DNA from: Cruorifilaria tuberocauda
Taxonomy: Eukaryota; Nematoda; Chromadorea; Rhabditida; Onchocercidae
Reading direction: 5' to 3'
DNA length: 19,942 nt
Assembly: GCA_013365365.1 (NCBI GenBank)
Contig: JABVXU010000799.1
Location: 1 to 19,942, forward strand
Each line of letters opens with the position of its first letter. Position 1 is the stretch's first letter. Made by a program: the position numbers and the translations under genes. Positions 1 through 10,445 of the stretch are shown here, one piece after another. The notes below the pieces were generated by a model. It made no database searches, was not told the origin of the DNA, and was given only the letters and a program-made list of their open reading frames with translations.

Positions 1-59
1 CCTCAGATCAGATGGGAGCGGGGAAAACAGTACAGTCAGTTCAGATATCACTGATATTG
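1..59 (-). other. Possible exon fragment at window edge
   Basis: The first 59 bases are clearly richer in GC than what follows. On the minus strand, an acceptor-like GATAAACAG ends at 60-61 and is followed by an open frame reading ISVISELTVLFSPLPSDLR to the window edge. It could be the start of an exon of the next gene downstream on the same strand. The piece is too short to identify, and chance is possible. Confidence 0.15.
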
Positions 60-1227
60 CTGTTTATCATAACCAACAATTTAAGCGTGCAAGATGAAAC
101 ATTGCCATTCAAAGGAATTTTCGTTTATTTTCACATTTTAAACATGCTTATCCTCAAAAAAGAAAACAACCTTAGATTATATTCAAAAATACTTTCAAAA
201 AAAAAAATTGAAAGTAAACTATGAATAAGAAAAAATATTTTTTACGGTGTAAAATTTCATCCAATAAAAATTACAATTTTTTTTTCTATGCTTATTTTTG
301 ACGCGTAATTTATAAAAAATTCGTATGTGAACACTCATTTTCTAATATTATAAATTTATTAAGCCTAAATTAATTATACTTTACTCTTGTATTATTGGTA
401 AATTAATAAAATTATGTGTGCACTTTTTAATATCAAAATTGATAGCATTCAAAAAAAGACTTATTTCTTGAATTCCCTGATATTTTCATCCTAAAAACGA
501 GAATACAAATAATCTATAGAGTTATAATGTAAATGATTTATTAAAAATAGTTCTTTTTCTTTCGAAGAGAAAAAACTGCATCTTTGTATATGGTATAATA
601 GTAAAAAAGAAAAAATTACAAACAAATAACGAGAAAACAATTCATACTATAGAAAAGAAAGAAATCAATAAAATGAAGGATTTATTTACAAAAAATTGAA
701 AAAGTAAAATTTTTTCCATGGAATTCCAATCATAATGCTGAAAGCTTTTGTAGGATGTCAAAATGAAATTGAAAAAAAAAGAAATCTCCACGGAATGGAA
801 AATTTATTTTGATTTCACTTCTGGTATATCCCATCCATTTTAGTACAATCAGAATGCAGTAAGAGAAAAAAGAATAGGGATAAAGAAAAATAATTATTGA
901 TCAATTAGCATCGATCAATAATTCCAAAGATTTCAGAAAATTTTAATGAACGAAAATTTGAAACCTAAAACTTGAATGTAAGATACACATCCATACTATC
1001 AAGTTAAGAAACTGATAACAAACAATCAGTGTTTATTATTCTTATCCTAAAAACAAAAGAAAAAGAATTTGGGCAATCGTTGGTCAAATTTCGGTGATTT
1101 AAATAAGATTTGTCAAATCACCATTAGAAAGAAAGAAAATGAAAAATTGATCGATCATGAAATGAAAGAAGAAAGTCAGAAAAACATTTTCGATAGGATC
1201 AACTTTAAAATTAAAAGAAAAAAATTT

Positions 1228-1233
1228 TTTATT
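1228..1233 (-). terminator. Nearest AATAAA after the F-box gene stop
   Basis: On the minus strand this is the first AATAAA I find 3' of the TGA at 1906, which would make a 3' UTR of about 680 bases. The region is so AT-rich that the hexamer is expected by chance, so the true cleavage site is undetermined. Confidence 0.2.
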
Positions 1234-1491
1234 TAATAAAAAAAGGAAAATTTAGAAGTAGAATTATTAGCATAATATATAACTTTCTTGACCTTAAATC
1301 TATAATCCCTTCAATCAATCCTTGCTCTCTTAAAAAAATATAAGAAATTGGCAATTGGCAATAAAATGAACAATAATAATAAATAATGATAGATAAATAA
1401 TAATGATAATAGTAAATATAAATATAATAATGGTTCTATTAAAAATAAAATATATCCAGTAATTATTGCATCACTTATCTTTTAAAGGAAT

Positions 1492-1522
<31 letters not shown>

Positions 1523-1535
1523 GATAGAAGGAGGA
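1492..1535. repeat. (GA)n microsatellite, imperfect
   Basis: About eleven GA units followed by interrupted GA-rich sequence (cagagagagatagaaggagg), in the 3' flank of the F-box gene. Confidence 0.9.
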
Positions 1536-1905
1536 ATGAAAAAGCACGCAAGTAAAAAACAGCTATGAATAAATGTTTGAGTAATTAAACAAGCGTTAAT
1601 AATAGATCAGAAAATATTTTGTAAATAATTCTACAAAAATCAATATAACATTAAAAACGGAAAAAAGAAGCTAAAGAATTGAAATAAAGCAAATCTGAGA
1701 GATTATAGAATAAAAACAACACAAAATCATACTAATAACTATCATTAAAATATTTCAATCGATAAGATTTGATATAGAGCAGATGGTATCAATCGATCGA
1801 TCAATAATCATTCACACAATTACAACAGTTTCCACTATCAAAAACACTTAATAAATTGTTGAAATATTGAAATCGTCCTAATACGACAACAAAAACGACG
1901 GATAG

Positions 1906-2013
1906 TCATAAGATCGTACAGCAACGACATATAGCTCGTCGGGTAGGTTGCGTTGACGTGGGAGGCGTGGCGGGTGCAAAATATGCGTGTACTTCCACGT
2001 CTGGTTTGAAATT
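1906..2013 (-). CDS. FBXL20: F-box gene, last coding exon with CaaX terminus
   Basis: Encodes residues 394-428 and the TGA stop at 1908-1906. The peptide NFKPDVEVHAYFAPATPP matches human LPNIKVHAYFAPVTPP. The tail TRRAICRCCTIL ends in a prenylation CaaX motif (C-T-I-L). Acceptor TTTGCAG. The GC-raised block on this strand ends at the stop codon. Confidence 0.95.
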   Translation of the reverse strand, partial: NFKPDVEVHAYFAPATPPTSTQPTRRAICRCCTIL

Positions 2014-5000
2014 CTGCAAAACGAAGAAAAAATGTGTGATCAAATAATTAAACAGTATATATTAATAAGTAAATAGTAAACAGTATATATTGACACGTTT
2101 TCTAATAATAGGAGGCCATCAATATTATATTATTTTCAATACCATAAAATAAAGACTGTTTTTTTAATTTGTAATTCAAATCAAGAAAAAAGAATGAAAT
2201 GATATTCAGAAATTGAACAAAGTAAGATACTAGGGAAGAATTTTGAATATTTCATAGCAGAAATTGAGCTGCTGATCTTCAAAACTTAAGAATATCAAAA
2301 TTAATCAGATTCAAATATCAACTCTCTGAAAGACTCGATATTATTATCCTTTGGTTGCAAAGAATACCTTAAAGCGTTTGATAGCATCTTTGGTAATATT
2401 TTGACAATCATACAGATCAACTCGTTGTAAGGTTCGCACTTGTCTCATGTAATCAAGGCTAATATCTGTGATTTGAGGACAATTATCCAACTCTAATACT
2501 TGTATTCGATCTTTTAAGTGATAATTCAAACAAAGCTGTCGTAAACCCGCATCAGTGATAAGTTCGCAGTGTGAAAGACTCTACAAAACATAATTTCATG
2601 CCAATCATAGGAATCTAAAAGCGAATTAAAATTTATCAAATAGCAAAAAAGATACAATAAAAGCATGCCATTATTACTAAAATCCTATATAGTATTATCG
2701 ATATTACCGGTATCATTGAAACAGTCTTTTACTTTTTAAATGAAATAATCATTCTCATTTATATCTCTTACTTACCATTATTAGATATATTAGAAAGATT
2801 TAAACTATAACAACTGATTGGCTCAAATTTTAATTCAAGTGAAATTTTAGATTCAAATTTTACAGTGATGTGTAATTATAAAAATTAAATCAAAAGTATA
2901 TTATTACCAAATTAAGAAGACATGGGCATCCTTTACTGAAATTATCCAAAGTAATGTCAGTCAACAGCGAACAATCCTCCAGATCCATCCTTTCTAGTTC
3001 ATGACAATTTTTAGCTAAAATACCGAAACCATGATCTGTTAACAGGGAACATCCAGATAACTCGAGATCCCTAAAAAGTGAAGAATTGTCTATCAAATAA
3101 TTGTAAATTAAAAAAAAAATTAAAAATTCGTTCTACAAAAATAAACTTTTTACATTCAGAAAAAATTAAAATGTGATATCTATCATTATTATAAATTCGA
3201 TAGAAATGAATATGAATTTATAGAAGCAAGAATTTAACTATATTAAATCTTTTATATTCTAAAAATTTAAATTAGAAGGGTTTAAGAATTTACAAATTTT
3301 TATAAATTTTAGATCAAATTGAAATTGATTTCAAAAATTAGCAAATTCCATATCGATTAAATACTCCAAAATTTACAAATGACAATGAAAGAAATAATAT
3401 TCTGAAAAAAAACCGGAGGGATATTTGTTTGTTTTATGGAAATGTTCAGATCAGTAGACTTACTTTAACCTATGACATCCATTAGCAAGAGAGATAAGTG
3501 CCCTGTCGGTAATCTGAGTACAAGAAGACAGGCATAAGTACTCCAATTGTGAGCAACCAGCCGCGAGATCAGCAACTGTATCATCAGTGATAAAGCAACC
3601 GAGTAAGTTAACTGTTCGTAACTCACAGTAGAAATCGCGCATTTCCGCAAAAACATTTTCTGTCAACTAAAAATTTATAAAACCTTGTCACCTATCTTAA
3701 TTATTCGTCGTCTCTTTTTTATAACTCCACAAACTTTCGCTAATTTTTAAGGTTTGATGCTGAACTGGAATTTTGACCAAGTAATAATACATTGATATTA
3801 AACTCATCCAAATTCATTAACAACCAATTGTTCCTATTATTATTTCTAGTGAACACTTGGCCAGTTCATTTATCACTCAGTACTTTCCTCTATTCGCCTG
3901 AGAAATTGGCTACATTCATGTTTTTTGGTATGAATTAAACATTACTATTAATTTTAACTCAACCTATATATTTTATAAATTTCTGTTTCTTTTATAGTTT
4001 AGTTTTGATTTTAATTTCTCATTCGAATCAAATCTTCAAAATGAATCATGAAAAAAAAAGAAAAAAAAACGATCAACCTCTGTCCTCTGATTGAATTTTT
4101 TTGATAAAATAATTAAATTTAAATAAAAGATAGCTGGAAAATGTGGAAAAAAGAGATTTTCATTTTCCAATGCTATGTTACTAACAGTTTGCAGTTTTTC
4201 AGCAATCAGCAATTTCAAAAAAGAAACTTTCATGAAGTGAATTACTTACTCCTTCACATCCACGACAGATAAGAGTGCTCAATTTTGGACAGCCATGTAG
4301 TATTGCTTGTACTCCTCGATTTTGCACATTTTCACACCAACTGATATTTATATATTCCAAATTTTTACATCCTTCACTGTAACGCAATGAATTATTTCTT
4401 TCCTTACCATTTAAATTATTTCGTTTCAAATTTAATTAAGGCAATTAAATGATTATTATTAATTTGGTTACAAATTCAACTTGAAATTTTAATCTTTTAT
4501 GAAATATTTATTCTAATTGAAAGATTTAATTAACTAATTATTATTACTTTGGCTGAAAATGAAATGAAAATGATTTTAATAATTATATAACAGGTGATAT
4601 TTCTTTTTTGCCTGAAAATAAATTTTGTCAAGATAAATATACCTCACTGCCCTGAGAGATTTATCGGTTATTGCGGTACAATTCTCGAGATCCAGCCAGA
4701 CCAATCGATGACAATTTCTTCCCAAATACTCGCATGTGCTGTAAATAATGAAAACATCCCGTCTTTTTAAAAATTAAAAAAAAATGATTCGATAATTTTT
4801 ATGGATGAAGCAAATACTAAAACAATTACAACTACGTGACATTTTAGAAATAGAATATTTTATAAATTTTAAATTCAAAAAATCCTTAAAATATTTTTTT
4901 ATATTTAATAAATTCGAATGAAATTGTTCCTTTCTCATTTTTCTATTTCTAAATTAAAAGTAAAAAATATTGAATGCTATATTTTTCTCGTCTATCATTT

Positions 5001-7366
5001 TTTCCCAATCAATTTTGATGAATCTAAATAATTAAAAAAAAGGAAAAAAACTAAAATCAAATGTGCAATAAAAAAGAGGAATTTTAATTAAATCTCTCTA
5101 TCTATAATAATTTTTTTAGAAAGAATCGAAAAATGAAAGATTCAGTATTATTATTGATTGTTGGGCACATTTTCTCCATTATTCAATAAAGATTTAAATT
5201 TTCAACAAAAAATTTAAATCAAGTCTTACTTCAAATTTAAAAATTATGAATCAACAACAATAAATATTATTTATTTGATATTTCGTGATTTTTTTCAAAA
5301 ATTACAGAATGATTAGATTTAAATCTTCAAATTTATTTCAAATTCAATGATGGAAGGAAAGCTTATAAAATTGCTAAGATAAATAGAATTTATATGACCT
5401 AACACCATTTCTACCATAATTTCTTAAATAATTTATACTTTTCTCGTATTTGTTTCTTCTTCAGAATTATCTAATGATTGAATTTAAAATTTCATTTATT
5501 TCAAATTATAAAGTGAAAAGAAACTTACGAATCAGTGACACGTTTACATTTGTACAATGAAAGATGCTCAATATTTGGACATTTCAGCGTAAATGATCGT
5601 AAAGCATTTTCTTGCACATTTTCACATCCACGTAAACTTAATTTTTTCAAAAAACCACCACATCTCTTTGCTAAATTTTCCACTACCGGTGCCTGAAATA
5701 TTTTACTACTATTGAAACAAAAAATAAATAAATAACTTTTGTTTTTGCTTCTAAATCATTAGTTATGGTATGCGAGAAAATAGTTTTGCTGTTCATTTAG
5801 CTTAAATGCTTAATTGTTTTGAGTTAATTATATTTGGCATTAAACAATTTTTTTTTGAATGCTAACTGCACATTTATTTAAAAAGATAGTTAAATTTTAT
5901 TTTTTCATTTATCATTTTGCATGTTAAAACTTCTAAGAGAGATAAAGGAAAAAGAATACTTTAAATTTTCAACCAATAACTTTTATTGATTGCATTTACT
6001 TATACAGATATTTAATTTAGAGGTTTTTTAGTAAAAGAAAAACGATTTTAATGATTTGAGAAAAAAAAATAACAGAATGAACGTTTCAATAGTTTCACTT
6101 GAGCAATTCATTTATTCTAATTTTCATTTTAATTTTATTTAGGAAAGAATCAGAAAAGAAATATATTTTTGAAGTATAAATGAATGAATGGATAATTGTA
6201 GATGGTACTGGACAAATGAAATAAAGTATAATGAAATTGAAGTCATGCTGTCACATGATGCATTTATAAAACCATGTCTGTTTATTCAAAATTTCCTGTG
6301 AAATTGAATAATTACTATTGACAGCAATATTCATACTTCTTCAATTCAGGTACGAAATTGAAATGGTAACCTTGATTAAATTGTATGCAACTCATTATTA
6401 TGCTAACCAATAATAATAGCAAGTGAAACAACAACAACAACGGCAAACAATAATAACAATGGCAATAACAATAATAATCACGATAAAAGAGAAGAGTATA
6501 AATTACAGGTAAGGTTTCTATAGCTCGGACTTTCTACTATAGATTTAAAAATTGTGACACTAAAATTGTGAAATATCTATCAGATAAGGCAAACGTAGTA
6601 AACAGTCATAGTAACAGAAGTATTCGTAAGAATAATTTTACCATTTCAAAACTACATCTTTCGCTTTTTAACATTTCCCTTGTTTATTCATCTTTTCGTT
6701 TAGAAAAATACCTTTTAAAATTTTTGAATTATATATTAAATATAGCATTTTTAACAATGGCAGGAATAAAATAATACTAACATATTATGGCTGTGAACAG
6801 ATAATAAATAAATAACTGATAACTATGGTCTAACCTTGATATCTTTTTGAAATTGAAAGAGATCAACTTGTTGCCAATTGCTACCATCAAGCGCTAAAAG
6901 ATTCCAATGACGACATGTTTGCGCACATCGACATAAGGATGTAATATCCAAGAATGAAAAGATCCTGAAAAACGGAAAGTTGTAAAGAAAGAAAAACGAT
7001 TCAGGTTCTTTTCGAAAAGAAGAAAAAAGCAATTGTAAATGATGATATTCTGACATTTCTCATTACAATTTTCCCAGAAAACTTTCAAGGTCTCTTTGAA
7101 GGTAATAGTAGATAATGAAAATTTCAGGAAAAAAAAATTTCTTTTCTTCCAACAAATTCTATTCTCTCTTCGCTAATAAATTCTTCAATTTAATTTGAAA
7201 TGAGATAATAATTGCAGAAAAATTTTATATGAATGTATAACTTTCAATTTCAAAAAAAATGAAAGAGAAATAAATATTTTAACCTAAGAATGAGTTCTTT
7301 TGGCAGAATACGATTGATCAGCGGCTGATCAGATTGAGCGGGTAATAGAGTCGTTATTAAATACAT
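1906..7366 (-). CDS. FBXL20: FBXL2/FBXL20-type F-box and leucine-rich-repeat protein, nine coding exons
   Basis: Substrate-recognition subunit of an SCF E3 ubiquitin ligase; the F-box binds Skp1 and the repeats bind targets. Coding exons in transcript order: 7366-7284, 6964-6835, 5692-5529, 4738-4643, 4376-4250, 3666-3464, 3070-2908, 2580-2368, 2013-1906. All joins are GT..AG and keep one frame, giving about 428 residues (human FBXL2 is 423, FBXL20 436). Residues 21-66 are the F-box (LPKELILRIFSFLD, then CRCAQTCRHWN and LALDGSNWQ). Residues 72-393 hold about twelve repeats of the type LxxLxLxxCxxITDxxL, including VVENLAKRCGGFL and LSLSHCELITD, nearly identical to the mammalian proteins. The C-terminus VEVHAYFAPATPP...CRCCTIL ends in a CaaX box; the final Leu predicts geranylgeranylation, as known for FBXL2 (CVIL), with a neighbouring Cys that could be palmitoylated. 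The ATG at 7366 is the first codon after an acceptor, so an upstream exon cannot be excluded. No disabling change was seen. Confidence 0.95.
2368..2580 (-). CDS. FBXL20: F-box gene, coding exon 8 (LRRs 10-12)
   Basis: Encodes residues 323-393 with both junctions in phase 0. It contains SLSHCELITDAGLRQL, IQVLELDNCPQITD and LQRVDLYDCQNITKDAIKRF. Acceptor TTTTGTAG, donor GTATTC. Reading past the donor gives VFFATKG and a stop, which is intron read-through. Confidence 0.95.
2908..3070 (-). CDS. FBXL20: F-box gene, coding exon 7 (LRRs 8-10)
   Basis: Completes Lys268 and encodes residues 269-322, including DLELSGCSLLTDHGFGILAK and NCHELERMDLEDCSLLTD, close to human ARNCHELEKMDLEEC. Acceptor TTTTTAG, donor GTAATA. 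Confidence 0.95.
3464..3666 (-). CDS. FBXL20: F-box gene, coding exon 6 (LRRs 5-7)
   Basis: Encodes residues 201-267 and starts Lys268. It contains CELRTVNLLGCFITDDTVAD and LEYLCLSSCTQITDRAL. Acceptor TTTTTAG, donor GTAAGT. The first codon after the acceptor is TTG (Leu), not a start. Confidence 0.95.
4250..4376 (-). CDS. FBXL20: F-box gene, coding exon 5 (LRRs 4-5)
   Basis: Completes Ser158 and encodes residues 159-200, EGCKNLEYINISWCENVQNR then GVQAILHGCPKLSTLICRGC. Acceptor GTTACAG, donor GTAAGT. Human has EGCRNLEYLNLSWC at the same position. Confidence 0.95.
4643..4738 (-). CDS. FBXL20: F-box gene, coding exon 4 (LRR 3)
   Basis: Completes Ser126, encodes residues 127-157 (TCEYLGRNCHRLVWLDLENC, then TAITDKSLRAV) and begins Ser158. 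Acceptor ATTTACAG, donor GTATAT. It has no stop-free run long enough to be noticed by size alone; it was found by homology and by phase agreement with both neighbouring exons. Confidence 0.93.
5529..5692 (-). CDS. FBXL20: F-box gene, coding exon 3 (LRRs 1-2)
   Basis: Encodes residues 72-125 plus the first two bases of Ser126. It contains VVENLAKRCGGFLKKLSLRG and IEHLSLYKCKRVTD. Acceptor ATTTCAG, donor GTAAGT. Human FBXL20 has VVENISKRCGGFLRQLSLRG at this place. Confidence 0.95.
6428..6483. repeat. (CAA)n/(AAT)n low-complexity tract in intron 2
   Basis: Interrupted acaacaacaacaacgg then caataataacaatggcaataacaataata, inside the 1142-base intron between F-box exons 2 and 3. Confidence 0.8.
6835..6964 (-). 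CDS. FBXL20: F-box gene, coding exon 2 (core of F-box)
   Basis: Encodes residues 29-71: IFSFLDITSLCRCAQTCRHW followed by NLLALDGSNWQQ and the linker FQFQKDIK. Acceptor TTTTCAG, donor GTTAGA. This is the Skp1-binding part of the F-box and aligns without gaps to mammalian FBXL20 (RIFSFLDVVTLCRCAQ, LALDGSNWQRIDLFDFQRDI). Confidence 0.95.
7284..7366 (-). CDS. FBXL20: F-box gene, coding exon 1 (start of F-box)
   Basis: Encodes residues 1-28, ending LINRILPKELILR with the last codon split AG|G. The acceptor on the minus strand is TATTTTAG directly before ATG, and the donor is GTTAAA, a weak match. The human homologue begins ...DEAVINKKLPKELLLRIF, so LPKEL onward is secure. The ATG as start is plausible: it lies 21 residues before LPKEL, against about 14 in human FBXL2. 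It could instead be an internal methionine. Confidence 0.85.
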
Positions 7367-7890
7367 CTAAAATACACTTTAAAATTATTACTTCGTATGC
7401 GTAACAATGAATGAAGATATTTTCAAACAATTTACAGTTTTTAAATTTATTTATCTTTCATAAAAGTTTAAGAAATTAAAAAATTTTTTAAATAAAAAAA
7501 TATACGCTTTTAGGCTTGCTACTACTATTACTACTACTACTATTATCGCTATGATTAATTTGCTTTTCAAATTTAGAAATGTTATTTTCAACATTTGTTT
7601 ACACTTTAAAAAATTTTCAAATTAAATATCACACTTGAAACTCTTCTAAATTCTCACTTTTTAACTTTTACATAATTCATGTGTTTGGCGATAATTATAG
7701 AAAATAAAAAAACAAATATTAATAATGAATTTTCATTAAAAGAATTTTCTATGATGAAAATAATGAAATTAAAAGTTTTCCATCCATTAACAACCTTACT
7801 CATCATAGATTTCAAAATTGAACAAAAAAAGTAAATAGAAAATAAAAGTTAAAAAAAAATTATAACTTCCTAAGTGGAATATAATATAAA

Positions 7891-7965
7891 GCTTAAAATT
7901 AAATTTGCTACGTCCAACAAAATCAACCACTGTGAATGGATCAACTGTAACTGAAGGAGGAGAAT
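7891..7965 (-). other. GC-raised block upstream of F-box exon 1, unassigned
   Basis: On the minus strand an acceptor TATCTCACAG is followed by a frame reading SPPSVTVDPFTVVDFVGR. Another minus frame reaches a possible donor GTAGCA in phase 0. The plus strand also has an open reading (RPTKSTTVNGSTVTEGG) before a GTGAGA. No single reading joins F-box exon 1 with good sites on both sides. It could be an extra 5' exon, an unrelated exon or a regulatory element. Confidence 0.2.
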
Positions 7966-8930
7966 CTGTGAGATATAATTAATACATCAATCATTTTATG
8001 AAATTTAATGATAGAAGAAAAGAAAGAGTAAAGAGTATTTCAAATGACAACAAGTTTAAATTGAGAAGGTTTTTTTTCGATCATTTCTGCTATGCTATCA
8101 ACATTCAGTTAGTAAATTTAAGCAAAGAAAAAGGGAAATTCCTTAAGCAATAATATGAATAAATAGAAGTGGCAGTTTGGCTTTTAAATGAAATCTAATT
8201 TTTTTCCCTTTTCAATCTCATAATGATGTATATATGTATATCACAAGTCAACTGAGACGTATAAAATGAAATTAAAAGACGAGATCATTTCTTTCTTTTC
8301 TTTTTTCAAAGCCAAAGGTTAGAAGTGAAAATTCTTTGAATGACAAAAATTTTCACTCTTTTTCGGATTTTTTTCCCCTTTCTTAATCTTTAATATGTAA
8401 TTTCAAAAAATTTCCATAAATTTTCCAGTATATAATAGTAATTTTGTTAAAGCATATATTTTTTGAAACTGTACTTTGAAATTTAATGAAAATTTTGTTT
8501 CAGCAATATTTATATTTATGGAATGTAAAAAGAGATTTCATAATTTTATCATTTTCATATTCTTATTAAATCTTTGCAATCAATGATATAGTTGAGATAA
8601 AATTGATATTTTTAATAAATTTTTGCAATCACAAAAACAGTTGAGATAAAGTTGATAAGTTTCATCCTTTTTTTCTTTCGAAAAATTTTTTATCAATTTT
8701 TAAAATTTTTTTTATAGGAATTAAAATTTCTAGTATAAAGGAAATGATGAAAGAGATGGAGAGATGAGAAGAAGGAAAAGATGGTTTCGTTGGTTTACAA
8801 TTAATGCTGTCAATCAAACATACGCAAAGTTTTGCAACCTCATTAAAACACCAAATGAAAACTTTTCCTTCTCTTTTCTCCCATATTTCAAAAAGCTTTC
8901 AATTATTCTTCAAATAAACAACAATGCAAT

Positions 8931-9110
8931 GTTCCTACCACTACCACTGCTAGTACTGCTAGCTACTACTGCTACTCCTACTGCCATTTGTATACCTTGC
9001 TAATATTGCTAATACTGTTGAATATTGCTATTGCTATTTCTAATATTAGTACTAATCGTGTTGTTTGTATTACCACTACTGTTGCTTAATACAGTTATTA
9101 CTACTCATAG
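8931..9110. repeat. CTA/CTG-rich imperfect trinucleotide region
   Basis: Degenerate ctaccactaccactgctagtactg... continuing as gctaat/gctatt units. A plus-strand frame across it (PLPLLVLLATTATPT) comes from the repeat and is not supported as a gene. Confidence 0.75.
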
Positions 9111-9600
9111 TAAGCTTATTAAAAGTATGTTGCATGTAAAAATTATTTTTTTAATTTAGCAAAATAAAAAGATTACCAGTGAAACAATTACTATTATTCC
9201 TTAACACGTTAATGTTTATTATGATAAAATTGAAAAAATTTTTTAAAAAGAAAAAAATCATAATTTAAATTATAGTAAAAAGTAAATGATAAATTTTGTG
9301 AAATTTAAATTCATCTATTATTTTAAATTCTTTACCTATTGCTAACACTACTACTTCTTTTTCCTTTCATCCAACATTGATAAAGCTATGAATAAAAAGT
9401 AATTCTGAAACTGTAACATTCATTTATCATACGACAGTGAAAGAGCTGATTTTCTCTCTTTTCTTTCAAAAAATATCAAATAAAAAATAAAGTTTATTAG
9501 TATAAAATTGAGAAATTGAAAAGCAAAATTATGAAATTTGTGAGGAAATTATTGGACTAACCAATAGTAAAAAGAATGCTTAAATTATCTTTAGAATGAA

Positions 9601-9744
9601 TAATTACTACTACTACTACTTCTATTGCCATTGTTGCTGCTTATAATTTAATAATAATAACAATTAATAATAATGAGTAGTAATTAACAATAGTAATAAA
9701 TAATAGTAATAATAACAATGATAATAATAATAATAATAATAATA
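9601..9744. repeat. CTA and (AAT)n trinucleotide tracts
   Basis: Begins with (CTA)n near 9607-9620 and ends with a near-perfect (ATA)n run at about 9719-9744, with interrupted AAT/AAC units between. Gene-free DNA. Confidence 0.85.
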
Positions 9745-10082
9745 GTGATGGAACTAGTTTTGATCACACTTCTAGAATGTTTTTCAAGACGTAACGTAAC
9801 AAAGCTGAAAAGAGTTAAGAAGTGAGAAGAGGAAAAAAGAAAGAGAGAAATGTTAAAATTTATGAGAATAAATTTCTATAATTAATTGAGCATAATTTGT
9901 TTATTTAATAGAAGTGAAATAAATTATATATGAAGAGAAAAGTAAACATCATTACAACCAATCGATTATCAATCTAATTAAGTTAAATTTCTTCTCTTGA
10001 TAAATATTATTAATGATATTATTTATTTTCGTTAAAAGTTTCATAGCGCACGCGTACAATTGTATATATATTGTCTGTGCAA

Positions 10083-10445
10083 ATTGATTTTATTATATTT
10101 GTAAGGTAAATATTAAAAGATTTTCAAATTCGCTCACCAAATCTTTTCTAATACTTTTTTTTGTTTATTTCAAATGAAATTGCAGTAATACCACGTACAC
10201 AATATGAGAAATTTTATTATTACTTGTTATATGCAGTTAAAAGAAGGAAAAAAATTCCCTTAATCCGTTAAAGTTTTAACTTATAATCTACAATTGTATT
10301 TGACATGCAACTGGTTACTGTGTAACTGACCTCTAACCTTCAAAACAACATGATAAAAGTTTGAAGATTTGTTCGAAAAGAAAATTTTGACATTTAATCG
10401 AAAAGCATTGATTTTATTATATTTGTAAGCCAAATGTTAAAAAAT
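10083..10445. repeat. Direct repeat pair 324 bp apart
   Basis: The 23-base string attgattttattatatttgtaag (first 20: attgattttattatatttgt) occurs at 10083-10105 and 10407-10429. Similarity continues weakly for about 15 more bases on the right. A looser relative lies near 18940. It may be an old dispersed repeat. Confidence 0.45.

Larger units (their letters stand above)
60..1905. other. 3' flank of F-box gene, no gene seen
   Basis: AT-rich DNA holding the undefined 3' UTR of the F-box gene and probable intergenic sequence. There is a (GA)n tract near 1492-1535 and an AAT/ATAA-rich low-complexity run at about 1365-1440. Neither strand shows a convincing exon with raised GC. Confidence 0.6.

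Noticed and set aside
12..224. Plus-strand 70-codon ORF starting MGAGKTV, suggesting a nucleotide-binding motif
   Set aside because: Only the first few residues look like a P-loop; the rest is AT-driven sequence with no homology or exon-like composition. The GC-rich start reads better on the minus strand.
3465..3656. Second minus-strand frame over F-box exon 6
   Set aside because: Out-of-frame shadow of the LRR exon; the homologous frame is the other one.
6568..6774. Plus-strand ORF inside F-box intron 2
   Set aside because: AT-rich composition, Lys/Leu/Phe/Asn-rich product, and location inside a confirmed intron on the other strand.
8764..9003. Plus-strand 79-codon ORF starting MRRRKRWFRW
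   Set aside because: The second half is a CTA/CTG repeat; no family is recognisable. The basic start is a short GA-rich run.
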